A program made the translations under genes and the position numbers. Positions 15,020-27,660 of a stretch of 64,000 nucleotides of DNA are shown here, piece by piece. The first letter of the stretch is position 1. Each line of letters opens with the position of its first letter. Under the pieces are notes generated by a model that searched no databases, was not told where the DNA came from, and was given only the letters and a program-made list of their open reading frames with translations. The DNA is from Sordaria brevicollis (lineage: Eukaryota; Ascomycota; Sordariomycetes; Sordariales; Sordariaceae), in assembly GCA_033439795.1 (NCBI GenBank), contig JAUTDP010000005.1:1951001-2015000 (forward strand), given 5' to 3'.

Positions 15020-15642
15020 TGAAATGGGGCGGATAAATAAGTATAAGGGTATACGGCTAAATAGTAGATTTTTTCCGAATTTTTTCGAAAATTTTTCGTA
15101 ATTTTTCATTCTAGAGGAATTCTTCTAAGGATTTTCCCTAATTATAATCTAAAAAAAGAGGTATAAAATAAAGATATATTATAATAAATTAATTTGAAGG
15201 AAATATAATAGTAGTATATTAAATAAATTAAGAAAGAAAGTTGTGGAATGAATTTCGGACTTTTATATAGAAAGAAGGAAAGCTCTAAAGGAATAAAAGG
15301 AGAGAAGGGTAATTAGAAAGAAAAAAAAGAAGGTTAAGTAACTTTTACTAGAATAATAATTAGATTTTATTCAATCTTTGAGATAAAAATCTTCTTCAAT
15401 TTAATAAAAATCAATTCCTTAATTAAGTCTTTGAGACTTCCTAACCCTACCTCTATAATGGGTAAAAGAAAAGATACAATTAAGTCGAAAAAGATATTCC
15501 TACTATCAGATTGCTCCTTTCTCCCCTACAGATCTACTCCTCTCTCTACTCTTTTAGTCTTATCAAAAGTTTTTGATATGGCTCCTTTCCCAATTGTTGT
15601 GGTGGTAGTGGTTGTTTGGGGTTGTTTTTCTTCCCCATTTCA
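15020..15642 (+). repeat. 3' LTR of the nested element
   Basis: Second 623-bp copy. Its pattern is the mirror of the 5' LTR: the inner (left) half has lost most CA and TG sites, while the outer (right) half, about 15,400-15,642, keeps many. It is followed directly by ACAA, which matches the four bases before the 5' LTR. Ends in CCCCATTTCA. Confidence 0.88.
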
Positions 15643-15700
15643 ACAATTATACATATCTACATCTACCACCTACCCTTGCATTAACTATCCCTGTGATAAT
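15643..15700 (+). repeat. Right part of the split, less-mutated LTR-like segment
   Basis: These 58 bases keep normal CA and TG content (catatctacatctaccacc) and fit as the continuation of 2030-2236 across the insertion site. RIP-heavy sequence resumes after about 15,695. Joining the two parts is an inference from composition and from the ACAA duplication. Confidence 0.4.
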
Positions 15701-15719
15701 TATATAAATTAAATAAATT

Positions 15720-18700
15720 TTAAAAGAAGAAAAAATACCCGCCGTATAGAAATTATTAAAATATACTTTAAATATAATAAGGACGGTATTTAAAAGGTCG
15801 ACGATTATATTAAAGAATTATACTATAATTATTTAACCTAAATAGAAACTTTAATATAATATATCTTCGAATTTAAAAGTAATTATACTAAAATTATAAT
15901 TACTTTAAAAAATAAAAATAAAGGTAAAGAAATAATATAATAAAATTTAATTAATATATTCAATTATTTTCTTTATTATTCCTTTAACGTATTTAATATT
16001 ACGGTTATTCGTAACGGCGACTTTTTATTTAATAATTTTTATATTATTAACGTTTATAAATATTATTAAACTTATATCGAAGATAAGAACGATTATATAT
16101 ATTTCGACGTTCTCCCTTACCTTTATCGCAATAAAATTATTCTAGAGAAAATTAAAATTCTCTAGGAAAAGCCGTTCGGTAACGATTTATACCGCCCCCG
16201 TAATAGATTTAACGATTTCGACCTTAATTATATCGATCTTTATATTATTAAATTATTCTAATTTAATATCGAAATTAACGAAGAAAATTTTATAAAATAG
16301 GTTAACGGTATTAAAAATTAAGAAATTAAAATATTTAAAATAACGGAGAATTAAATTAAAAAATAAAATAAAAAGGATAAAAATATTTATTATATAATAA
16401 AGTATTAAGAAGAAATATTCTTACGCTATATTAAAATAAATAAGCGTTATATTTAAATAATATATATTTTCTAAATAGAATATATTTATTTTAATACTTA
16501 CCCCGACTTTTCTATTAAAAATATATATAAGGCCGTTAAAAATAAAGTTCGCGCCGAATATAAAGTACGTAAAGTAAAATAATTTAAGGTTTTAATCGAC
16601 TTTATTAACGAATTTAATAAAATTAAAAATATTTTTACTTTTACTAACCTATTTTATTCCCCCCCCGTTTTTTCTTTAAAGTTATTTAATAAGGCCGCTA
16701 TCCGTTTAAAAGATAATAAAATTCGTAGTAAGGTTACCGCTATTATAAAAAGCGCCGGAGGTCCCCCTAATATTCCCCGTAAGTCTACGCTTATTAATAA
16801 TTTTAATAGCGACCCCGATAATAATAATAATAACGATAATATAATTCCGGATAAATATATATATAGCGGCCGTTATAACTTTTATAAACCTATTTTCTTT
16901 AAATTTATTCTTAACGTTAATAAAAATAAAATTTATTTTAAACGCGACGAAATCGGCACTTTTAATCCCTTTACCGATAATTTTAATAGAATAAGTATAA
17001 TCGAGAACGGTATTACTATAATCTTTATTAATATTATTATATTCGTTGACCGCCTTTTTAAATTAATTACCGACGATCTTTGTAAATTCCTCTATAAATA
17101 ATTAATTTGTATATAGCCTCTATTCCTATAAGGAACCGTTTATATATAATAATATAATTAATTTACCTTAAATAAACGTATAAAGTTAATTACTTTCGAA
17201 GATTTTATATAAATTCTCCTAATTAAATTTACTCCTAATACCGCTATAGCTACCTATAAATTTAACGAAGGTAAATTTATTTTTTATAATATTTATTAAA
17301 ACGAAAACGCCGCGGTTAATTATCTATTAAAATAATTCTACTTAATTCGGGCTATAAGTATTATATTAAAAAACGGAAACTATTATAGAATATTAATTCA
17401 AATTTAGAATAGCTTTAATATCAATATTAAAACGCTAATCCCTAACCCCCCTTTAAATTATAACGCCAACGAATATATATAATTAATTAAAAGTAAGCGC
17501 GCTATATTATATTCTATAGTTAGAAGTAAATATAATTCCAATTATACCGTATCTTCCCGCGATAATAATCGTAATTATAATTACGACTATTCTAAATACA
17601 ATTATAATAATGATTATAAATATAATAGTAATTACGACCGTAATACTTCCCGCAACCGTAATAATTCTTATAATTACAATAATTCACGTAATTATAATAA
17701 TTCCTATAACCGTAATACCCGTAACCGAAGCTCCTTATATAGCCGTAATAATTAAAATATTTACCGCTTTAGTAACGTACGTCCCCATAATAATAATTAT
17801 AATATCGATTAAAATTACAATTAAAATAGGGACCGTATTAATTATATAGAGGAGGAAATTATTAATTTTATTAAATACGATTCTAAAAACGGATATAGAT
17901 CGGATAATTTAGTTTATTATATATATAATAGCGAATTAATCTATTTTAAATATTTAACGGAATTTAAGATATATAATATTAAGAGTAATTATATAAAGAA
18001 TTATATTCTAAAAACTATTAATACCGAATTTATCCTTAAGATTTATATAAATAATAAATTCTTATAATATATAAGTTATAATAACGCGTACCTATTATAG
18101 AATTAACTCTTTATATATTTAAATTTTTGCCCGAAAATAATATATACTAAAAATATTAATAATATTTCTATTATCCTATTCCAGTTAAAAGAAATTACCC
18201 CTTAATAAAACGAGCTCTCTAAATAGGGATTATTCGTTAATTTTATTTACTTGAAGGTTCTTATACGAATAAACCTTAAGGCCGAAGAAATCGAAATATA
18301 TATAAATCTAAGCGTAATAAAAATTATTATCGATTATAAATTTCTAAATATTTTAGAATATTTTATTTCGATTAATTATACGACCCGTATTAAAAGAATC
18401 GGAAGTAAATTATTAAAATCAATTAAATAAATAATATTTATAATATATTTAATTAAAAAGGATATTCGAAATACGCCTACCCTATTAAAAATAAAGGCGG
18501 CCGGTTAAGTAATAAACGACCTAAAACCTATTCTACTTTTTGCGAATTCTTTCTTATATCCGAAATAAATAAAGATCGATTACTATAAAGGGGAAATCGC
18601 CCTACCGTAAAATAATTTTAATATTTTTTTTAACGTTTTAAAACCGTTATATTATTATTTATATAAAGTAGTAATAAAAAAGAAAATCGTTCTAAAATTA

Positions 18701-21700
18701 GAAAAAGAGCGTATAATATTAATTAATTATATTAATTTCCTAAAGGACCGGAATTTTTTATTCGATTCCTAATACCTTACAGTAGTTAGTACGGTAGTTA
18801 ATATACGCTTTCTACGTATAATTTTAATAAAAAATATATTAAATACGGATATAATTATTTTTCGAAAATAGAAGGTTAATATAATTATTAAATATAACGT
18901 TAACGGTTACTTTACTTTTAATTGGATTAATATTTGCGAAATTATAATAATTATATAAGTATAATAAATATTAAATAACGACCCCAACCTATTTATCGAT
19001 ATAATAATTAAAATAATTTACTAAATTTATTACATCCCCGCGAACGTCGAAATTAATATTAACCTAACCGAAATTGAAATAAAAACCTCTTTAACCAATA
19101 TTATTAACGAGGAATTAAACCCTTAAACGTTAAAAATAGGCCCTTTTAATTTATTTAAAATATTAAATAAGTAATCCAATTTAAATATCCGTATAAATAA
19201 TAAAGCGCCCGAAATTATTATAAAAGAAGGTATATATATTTTCGCGGGTAATAGGAGAGTATTACGCACATTAATTAAATTAATATTACAATTTCCGAAA
19301 TTATAAAAAAAGGGTAGCCTAGTAAAAATACCCAAAGAAAATATAATACGGATATTATTAATCGACGGTTAATAGAATTATAAAATTATAATACGTATAT
19401 ACTTTATAAATAAAAAGGATTAAATAATTATTAATAAAGTTTTTAACGCTTTATATAAATAAAGAAAAATAACTTAAATAAAATATATAACGCTTTTCAT
19501 ATACCCCGTTTTTATCGTTTAGAAAGAAATAAAGAATAAATTTAAAGGGCGCCCAATAATTAATTTACGTATTTTTAATAGCTTTATAATCTCCGATAAT
19601 TACCCTCTTCCCCTATAATATAAAATTATAACCTTTATACGTAGTAAGGTTATTATTACTATTATCGACGCCGTATTTTTCTTCTATTAATTTAAAATAT
19701 AATATAAATATATAGACCGATTCACTTTAATTATTTATTAAGGCTTAGAATAATTAATAATCGCCTAAATAGGATTTAAGAATACCCTTATATACGTTTA
19801 AAAATTTATAAATATACTCCTTCAGGAATATAAAAATTATTATCGAATATATATTAATAATATTATTATTGCGTTAAATTTAATTAACGACTATTTTTAG
19901 TATTTCAATACTATTTTTACCCTCTTCATTTCTAAAAATATCGTTTTATCTTTTAAAAAATTATATTTTAATTACTTTAATATCGAATTATTAAAATTCT
20001 ACGTTAACGGTTTTAATTTATTAATTATTAAGGATAAAATTAAAACTTTTAAAAATTTAATTTTCCCCGATAATTTAAAGGCGTTCGAATAATATATCGG
20101 CGGTATAAGTTTTTTTCGCTATTTAATCGCTTATTACGCCCAATTTATCGAACCTCTTTAATTCTATAAAGTCGCGCTCTTCGCTAATAGATATAAGGCC
20201 GGAAAAATCGAATTAAATAAGCCCGCTCGTCGGATAATTTATTACGCAAAAATATTTTTTACGCTTATTCTAATTAAATAAACCGTATTCGACGTTCTCT
20301 AATATACTATTTATAATAAAAGAATTATATTTTATTATTTCGATCCTAATTAATTAGTATTCTTATAAATTAATAGCTCCTTAGAACGGGGGTTCGGAAT
20401 TATAGTATTTTATTTAAAGGAGGGATATTAATAATTTAAAGACTCCCTTATTTTATCCTCCTAAATACTACCTATTATATTCCTAAATAAAGTTTTAACG
20501 AAAGTAGAAATTAAATACGGTCCCTCTAAATTAGAAATTACCTATTTAATTTAAATTATAAAGAAGCTACGCACTTAATTCTACGCGTATAATTTGCCTA
20601 TTATAATCCTTACCGACTATTCGGTAATTAAAAGTATTATCGAATAGACCTCCCTATATACGTCTTCTACCGATCGAATAAATAAATATTTAATTAATAC
20701 GTTTATTTATTTATTAAAATATAAATTAAAAGTATTTTATATCTTTAATAAATTAAATTTTATCTCGAATATATTAAATCGTTTATAGACGGTAATTAAT
20801 AATAAAAACCTAAACGGTATACCGGTATTAAACGATATTTAAATGGAGGATCGTATAATATAAATAAATAACGTTTAATATTCCTTCTTAAAAATATAAA
20901 TAGATTTAAAGTTATATAAAACCTTTATTTCGTTATATATTTTAAATATTAAATTTAATAAAATCCTAGAATACTTTAAAATTTATCCTAAATATATTTC
21001 CGAAGACGGAAATATCGTCTTTTTAAAGCCGGGCTATCCTTTCTTTATAAAGAATAACTTTATTTATAATTAATAAATAAATAAAATTAAAATACTCTAC
21101 GTCCCCTTTAAATAAATTAAAATAATAATAGAAGTAGCTTATAACGATAAATATTACTTTAATTATAATTATATAATATATAAATTTTAAAGACTATTAT
21201 TCGTAAATAAGGCTCGGTTAATAAAATAGTATTTAGAATACTATTCGGTATATTAATTTAATTAAACTAACCGATAATTAATTATTAAAGACTATTAATT
21301 AATTAAACTAAAAGAAATTCTCTTTATAAAAATTATCTCCTTTAATTTTATTATCGGACTCCTTAAAATATTTTTAAAAAACACTCCTTAATAAATATTT
21401 AATTATAATATTTTCAATTCCCTTATACCCATTACTAATAAAATATTAAAAAGAATTCTATTTATCCTTAATTATAAAATTTATACCGCTATAAAATAGG
21501 GAATTATTACTATCCGGTTATTTCTCTTATACAATTAGAGGTTCCTAATTAGTATTATTTCCGACCGAAATTAAAAATTCACTTCCCAATCTTAAAAAAA
21601 TATATAGACCACTATAAATACGAAATTTTTAATAACTACCATTTATTACCCCTCTAACAATAATATAATTAAATATAAGAACTAAATAATCGAAATCGCT

Positions 21701-22600
21701 ATTTATTTTTACGCTTTTATTTATAAATTAAAATATAATTAACTTTTAATTATCCCTTCCTTATAATGGAATTTCAATAGCGTATTTATCGAAAATATTA
21801 AAACTTCCTTATATAAATACTTATTCGGCTACAAATTACAAAACCCCTTTAATATTAGCATTTAAGCATAGGATATATACAAATTCGAAAATAATCCCGC
21901 CGTTCGAAATTATCTTCGTTAAAAAGCCTAATTTACTATAAATTTTACTATTATTAATATAAAAATTAAATATAACGCATTCTACCGATAATTAGAATTC
22001 TAAATAAATAATAAAATATTCCTTAAATTTTATTATAAATATTACTTTCTTAAAGGCCCTTTTCGCAAAATATTTTAATAACGCTTTAGACCGTTCAAAA
22101 TTATCGAAAAGGTTAATTATTTAATATACTAATTAAAATTACCTAATAATATAAAAATATATCCCGTTATTTCGGTTACCTATTTATTACTTACCTTAAC
22201 GGATAAAGATCCTTTCGACCGTATAATACTTCCCCCGGGCCCTATAGAAAATTCCTAAAATAATTTTAATAACGATCGCTTCAATAAGAAATATAAATTC
22301 GAAAAAATCGCTAAATATAAGTGGGTTAATAGTAAATTATAGTATTACGTTAAATAAAAGGGTTATAATTATTATTTAAATAAATAGAAGGATACGGAGG
22401 ATTTGGAGAATATAAAGGAATTAATAGAAAACTATTAGAAGTATAAATTGGACGAACGAAGAAAGGGTACTCTATATTTATATATTAATAATTAAAGAAA
22501 GGTTCGTTTTATAAATAAGAAAAATTAGAAGGATAAATAACGACGTTCCCCGAGGAAGAAGTGAAAGTATTCCTATTAAGGATAATAGTAATTTCTTCGT
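15720..22600 (+). pseudogene. RIP-degraded second gypsy element, gag-pol
   Basis: Conceptual + strand reading gives a gag-like block at about 16860-17560: YKPIFFKFI followed by a DEIGTFNP motif and FVDRL, a pattern familiar from fungal gypsy gag proteins that read F.P.EIG.FDP. An Asn/Tyr-rich stretch follows to about 17,830. RT sequence lies at about 19450-20110, with STIDAVSFFYQF-like and IYINNIIIA (family YVDDIVIF). RNase H follows to about 20800. Integrase lies at about 21100-22000 and includes a SDRN motif (family SDRD) near 21560. A C-terminal segment reads VISVTYLL near 22170, where the family has HPV.SV..L. Stops are everywhere. The limits are approximate. Confidence 0.72.
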
Positions 22601-22900
22601 AGCGCCGGGACTTAATGCGGAAATATAAATTATATATATTTATATTAAATAGATTAAATAAGGGAATATAATATATTATAGGCGCTATACTTTGGTAAGA
22701 CCCGCTAAGTAATAGTCTAATAGGCGTATATTTAGCAGGCGCCCGCTAGGCGGTTAAGGACCTATTTTGAATTGTATAGTATTTAATAGTCGGGTCGGAT
22801 CTTCAAAAGGATTCCCGCAGGCGCTAGCCTGCGGCTCCCTTTCTTCCTTTTACATCATCTTCTTTAATATTATAGATTGCATTAGCATCGTGGTATTACC
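22600..22900. repeat. Low-RIP island between two gypsy remnants, possible LTR
   Basis: The stretch about 22,680-22,890 keeps CA, TG and GC-rich tracts (for example gcaggcgctagcctgcgg, which holds the palindrome cgcaggcgctagcctgcg) inside heavily mutated surroundings. It ends near ccctatca at about 22,898, just where RT sequence of the next element begins in mid-domain. It could be the 3' LTR of the upstream element or a short separate insertion. No second copy was found in the window. Confidence 0.4.
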
Positions 22901-22904
22901 CTAT

Positions 22905-25800
22905 CAATTATTTAAAAAGATAAATACTTATTACCCTTTATCGATAAAATTATCGCCCGAATTAATTAAGTAAAAATCTTCTTAAAAATGAATATTTAAT
23001 AAATATTCTACCGGATATATATATACCCGGATAACGAAGAGCTAACGATATTCCAAATAAAATACGGCGCTTATAAATATAAAATCCTACCCTTCGGGTT
23101 AATTAACGGTCCGTTTACTTTTTAGTAATATATTAACGAAACCCTAATAAAATATTTCGACGATTTTTATAGCGCGTATATCGATAATATTTTTATCTTT
23201 TCGAATAATTTAGAAGAATATAAGATTTATATTAAAAAAGTATTAACGAAATTAGAGGCGGCCAATTTATAAACGGATTTAGATAAATACGAATTCTACG
23301 TTAAAAAGACTAAATTCCTAAGTTTTATTATTAAAATTAATAACGTATCGGTTAACCTTTAAAAAATTATAATTATAAAAGATTAATAGGTCTTAACGAA
23401 TATACGAGGGATATAATCTTTTTTAGGCTTTTATAATTTTTATAAACGCTTCGTTAAAAATTATAATCGGATAGCGAAGCTTTTAACAATTATAATTAAA
23501 AAGGGAGAAGTTTTTAATTAGAATAAAGATTATTAAACCGCGTTTAAAAAATTTAAAAATCGTTTACTATTAACGTTTATTTTAACTTATTTTTAATACG
23601 AACGTTTAATATATATAGAGATAGACGTATCCGATAAAATAATAGCCGGCGTACTATTATAATTAATTAATAATAAATAGCGACCGGTTACCTTTTATTT
23701 AAAAACGATATATAATATAGAATATAATTATTTTATTTATAATAAAGAATTAATAATTATTATTAAAGCCTTATAATATTAGAAAGCCGAGCTTATTAAT
23801 TTATACGAGCCCTTTTTAATCCTAATAAATAATAAAGCCTTTAAATAATTTAATACTAAAAGACTTTTAAATTTGCAATAAACCGGGTAAGCCGAATTCC
23901 TATCCTAATATTATTTCGTTATTTTTTACCGGCTAAGAAAGGAAAATAATACAACGGACGTATTATTAAGGAAGGTAAAAGATTTAAAGAATTAAAAAGC
24001 GAAATAGGAAGTATAAAAGACCCTCTAAATTTTTAAGAATTTCGATAATAATCGGATAATATAACTTAATAATATAATTAATAATATTAATACGGTTTAT
24101 ATATCAATTATATCTTTAAATACGGCTATTATAAAAATTAACTTTAAAATCGTAGAGGGAATTCGGGAAGAACGATTAAAAAACTATTTATTTATAAATC
24201 GCTTTATTTTCGAAAATAAAATATACCTAAATTTAAAAATTTATCGAAATATAATTAAAAGGGGGGAGAACGGGTATCGATTTATTATTAATAAAATTTT
24301 CACCCGTTTCGATAAATTTATTATACTATTTAATACTTTAAAAGCCTAAGTTATTTACGAATTATATATAAAGATTATTACCGTTTATTTAGGCCGAAAT
24401 AAAATAAAACGCTTAATATTTATATAATATTAATAATTAAAAATAATTAATAACGTCGATCGCTTCATTACTAATTATATAATATATTATACTTCGAAGG
24501 TTCCCCAGGATAAAACCCCCGGTAAATTAAAGCCTATCCCAACGGTTTAACGTATTTAATAGAATTTAATTATAAATTTTAAAACTATACTTAAAAATAA
24601 ATAAAGATTCGATAACGTATTCGTAATAATAAACCGGTTAAATAAAATATTATAAATTATCCTTTATTTTATAACGGTAATAGCCCGAAACATAACCCGT
24701 ATATACTATAAAGGCCCTTACTATATTTATAAATTATTAAACGAAATTATTTCGAATAGAAGCCCTTAATTTATATTAGATTTTATAAACGAATTAGTTA
24801 AAATTCTAAATATTAAGTAAAAATTGGCCTTTTCGGGATATAATTAAATTATAAAGTAAACCGAAATTATAAACGAATACCTCGATTAATATTTTCGTCC
24901 CTTCGTTAATTACTTTTAAAATAATTAATTAAAAGCGATTTTAATAATAAATATAATATAAATAAGAATACTGTACGATAATTTAAGTAGAATATAACTA
25001 TACGAAATATTAAAAGGATTCCCGATACCCGGAACTTTGAATTAAAAGGTTCGAATTGATTTTAATAGCGTATAATTAACGATTAAAGAGAAATTTAATT
25101 AAAAAAACGCGTAAGGTTTAATAAATCGGATTTAAAGATATATAAATAAAGTAAAAGAATTTATTATTAAAATTTAAGAGTAGATAATTAAATAATTAAA
25201 TAAATATTAACGTATTTTAAATTTCGGACCCGGTAATAGAATATTTATTATTAAATAGAGCGAATTTATAAACCGGCTAAACTATAAATTCGATTTTCCT
25301 TTAACGAATTAATATTTTAAAATTAAAAAAAAGTATAATTATTCGTTCAAATTAGAAGTATTAGAGGGTTAGAAAAGAATAAATATTTTCTATATTAATA
25401 AATTTCGGAAATATTTTAATAATTTATTACCCGATTAAAAGTTAGAAAAACTAATAGGGGAATATATAGGAAACGATATCGAATAAAAAATAAAGGAAAT
25501 TTTAACTTCTTAAATATATTTTAATAAATTTTAATACTAAATAAATTAAAAAGAATATAACCCAGACCCGAAATTTTATAACGCTAAGAATTTTAAGAAT
25601 TTATTTAAATTCTTAAAAATATATTACGAAATATACCCTAAATACTTAAGGCCGTTTATATATTTAAAAAAGTAATTATAAAAAATTAAAGCGGAGGAAT
25701 TCGATAAAAATTATTCGGAAGATAATATCCCTTTAAGGAAGGGTATAAAGAAATTGAAGAGGGCGGTAGGCGTTAAAAAATAAAGGATTTACTTTATATA
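22905..25800 (+). pseudogene. RIP-degraded, 5'-truncated chromovirus pol
   Basis: The reading starts inside RT (YYPLSIK, family RYPLPLI), then gives YKILPFGLINGPFTF and AYIDNIFIFS (family YLDDILIFS) at about 23070-23210. RNase H follows at about 23,600-24,000 (EIDVSDKIIAGVLL, family TDASD.A.G.VL, then a KEN..DVL-like end). Integrase lies at about 24,300-25,000 and includes SNRSP.F near 24750 and a Q-D-like terminal helix region. A chromodomain-like segment NPDPKFYNAKNFKN lies at about 25,562-25,605, near the C-terminus, as in chromoviruses. Gag and protease are missing, so the left end is truncated. Confidence 0.75.
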
Positions 25801-25845
25801 TAATAATAATTTTAATATTTCGAAAATTCGGGGCGAATTTTTTTC

Positions 25846-25856
25846 GAAGGGGGGGG
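25846..25856 (+). other. Polypurine tract of the truncated chromovirus
   Basis: gaaggggggggt directly follows the polyprotein remnant and precedes the LTR. A purine run at this place is the usual primer for plus-strand synthesis in LTR elements. Confidence 0.6.
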
Positions 25857-26114
25857 TAATATTACGGTATTAGCGGATAGGGTCCTTATTAAAGCCCTAT
25901 TTAATAGACCGGTTATCGTTTAAGCGGTCACCCTAATAGAAGTTAACCGTATTAGCGTACGTAACTACGTGCTACCTTCGTAGGTCGCCCGCGCCTAGGT
26001 ATAAACCCTAGCGCGGGGCGCGCCCTTTATTCGTTTTCTTCTTTTCTTCTTTATTTTGTAATTCTATAATAGACTTGGATTCAATGTATTAAGTTTGTCT
26101 CTTGTGACTACGTC
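25857..26114 (+). repeat. LTR (3') of the truncated chromovirus
   Basis: Begins just after the polypurine tract with taatattacgg, which would be a TGTCACGG-type start before RIP. It holds GC-rich promoter-like DNA with a tataaac box (about 26001), then a pyrimidine-rich stretch and a well-preserved tail (about 26,040-26,110) with many CA and TG sites. The right end, near cgtaata, is set by the return of RIP-type sequence. No partner LTR was found. Confidence 0.55.
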
Positions 26115-27660
26115 GCTCGTAATAATTATAATAAATTTATAGAAGAAATTTCCATTTACTTTAGTAAATTGTACGATTTAATCGATTTAAATTGTAGTAG
26201 CGAAATTTCTCCTAATACGGCGAGGATTTAAATAATTGCAATAGTATAAGCTTTTAACGTTAATGATATTTTGCCTAATTAAATAAATACCCCTAACCGT
26301 ATTTAATTTATTTCTAGCGGTTTAGTCCCGGCTATCGCTACCCTATAAGGTACGTAATATAGTAGTAGGGGAAAAACCGTAGGAAACGTTATAAATAATT
26401 ATAATTTTAATTATTAAATTTCGCTTAGTATAGTCGAATATATTTATATTATAATAATAAATAGGTTTATCTCTTTATTCTCCCTCCTACCTTCTATTTT
26501 TACCGGGAATTAAAAAAATAATACGACTATTAAGAAAAGTAACGCGTAATATTATAACCGGGTAATTAATAAGGATATAGGAAGGTTTATAGTATTATCT
26601 TTTTAATAATACCTTTTTAACCTTTTTTATTATTAGTATATAAAATCGATACCGATAATATTAATTAGTAAATACCTTATCCTTAATCGGCGCGTATATT
26701 TTTTTATTAGGAGAGTAAAAATTATTTATAAAAATAAAATATTTATCCGCCTCTTTTATAAACGCGAATTCAATAGGTTCCTATAACGTAAAAAAACGTT
26801 ACTTAATCTATTTAATATTTTTTAATACCCAAAGGTCGTATTATATTAATATAAAAGGAAGGGGAATAATTGGATAAAATTATTATTAATTATTTAATAA
26901 TTTAAAATAAAAGGGGGATATAATTTAAAGGGGAAGGGGATTTAGGACGTAATTTAAAGGGGAAAGGGATTTTATTACTATAACCTTCTAATAGTATATT
27001 AATATTTAAAATACGGGCAACTTCTTTTAATTTAATGCTTATAACCCTAATAAAGTCTATTATATTATTAGAATTAGCGGGGATAATATTAATTTGGTTA
27101 ATATTAACGAGGGTAATAAGGGTATTAAGAATCGCGACCTGGTTGGCGTTAATATCGAACTATCGTAGGTTATTAATAGCCTATTCTCCTACTAATCTAA
27201 CGATATCGAATGCGAATTTTCGAATAAGAGTATTCTATTCGTCGAATTATTATTAAAGGCGCTATATATTTTACTAATATTAAGCGTTTATAATAATAAT
27301 AATAATCGACGACGATATAATTTGTAATATTAAATAGTAGGGTAGTAATTGCGATTCGAGAAGTATATTATTCGGAAGAGGAGGAAAGGTAAATAAGAAA
27401 AACGCGCGGTAATTAAAGTATTAATTATTTGGATTATTTTCTAGGAGTTAATTAGGCGCGCGGTAAGGGTATTAATTACGTTAATTAATATATTGGAAAT
27501 TTCGTACAATAATTGTAACTTTACTAAAATACTATTAAAATTATCGCGGATAATAGCAATAATATTGTCTAAATGCCCTCAATTAATTACCCAAATTGTA
27601 CGAAGTTTTATAGTAGAATAGTAATATTATTATAGAGTATTATGCGCGTTGTTGTATTGT
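26115..27660. other. Unassigned AT-rich, RIP-like stretch
   Basis: No retroelement motif was found. A direct repeat of about 17 bases (taatttaaaggggaagg and taatttaaaggggaaag) lies at about 26910 and 26951. On the minus strand, from about 27,245 to 26,900, one frame stays open for roughly 100 codons and reads as mostly helical, ending in LRPKSPSPLNYIP. I do not recognise it. AT-rich RIP DNA near the gene block boundary. Confidence 0.45.

Larger units (their letters stand above)
2237..15642 (+). mobile_element. Complete nested gypsy-type LTR retrotransposon, RIP-inactivated
   Basis: The 13.4-kb element is bounded by two direct 623-bp LTRs of exactly equal length (2237-2859 and 15020-15642). 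The 3' LTR starts TGAAATGGGG and ends CCCCATTTCA, a perfect 10-bp inverted terminus. The 5' LTR starts TGAGATGGGG and ends CCCTATTTTA, differing only by RIP-type transitions. Both sides are flanked by ACAA (2233-2236 and 15643-15646), read as a 4-bp target duplication. The interior carries gag, protease, RT, RNase H and integrase remnants on the + strand (about 3900-10650), then about 4.3 kb without recognisable retroviral domains. The element is longer than a typical 5-8 kb fungal gypsy. Confidence 0.85.

Noticed and set aside
15431..15712. 93-codon open frame inside the 3' LTR
   Set aside because: Lies in the LTR and continues into the flank; the matching frame in the 5' LTR is interrupted, so it is not a conserved gene.
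17610..17849. 79-codon Ile/Val/Thr-rich plus-strand open frame
   Set aside because: Out-of-frame reading of the Asn/Tyr-rich end of the gag remnant.
22767..22973. 68-codon plus-strand open frame
   Set aside because: Crosses the junction between the low-RIP island and the RT remnant; not a gene of its own, though its end shows the start of RT homology.
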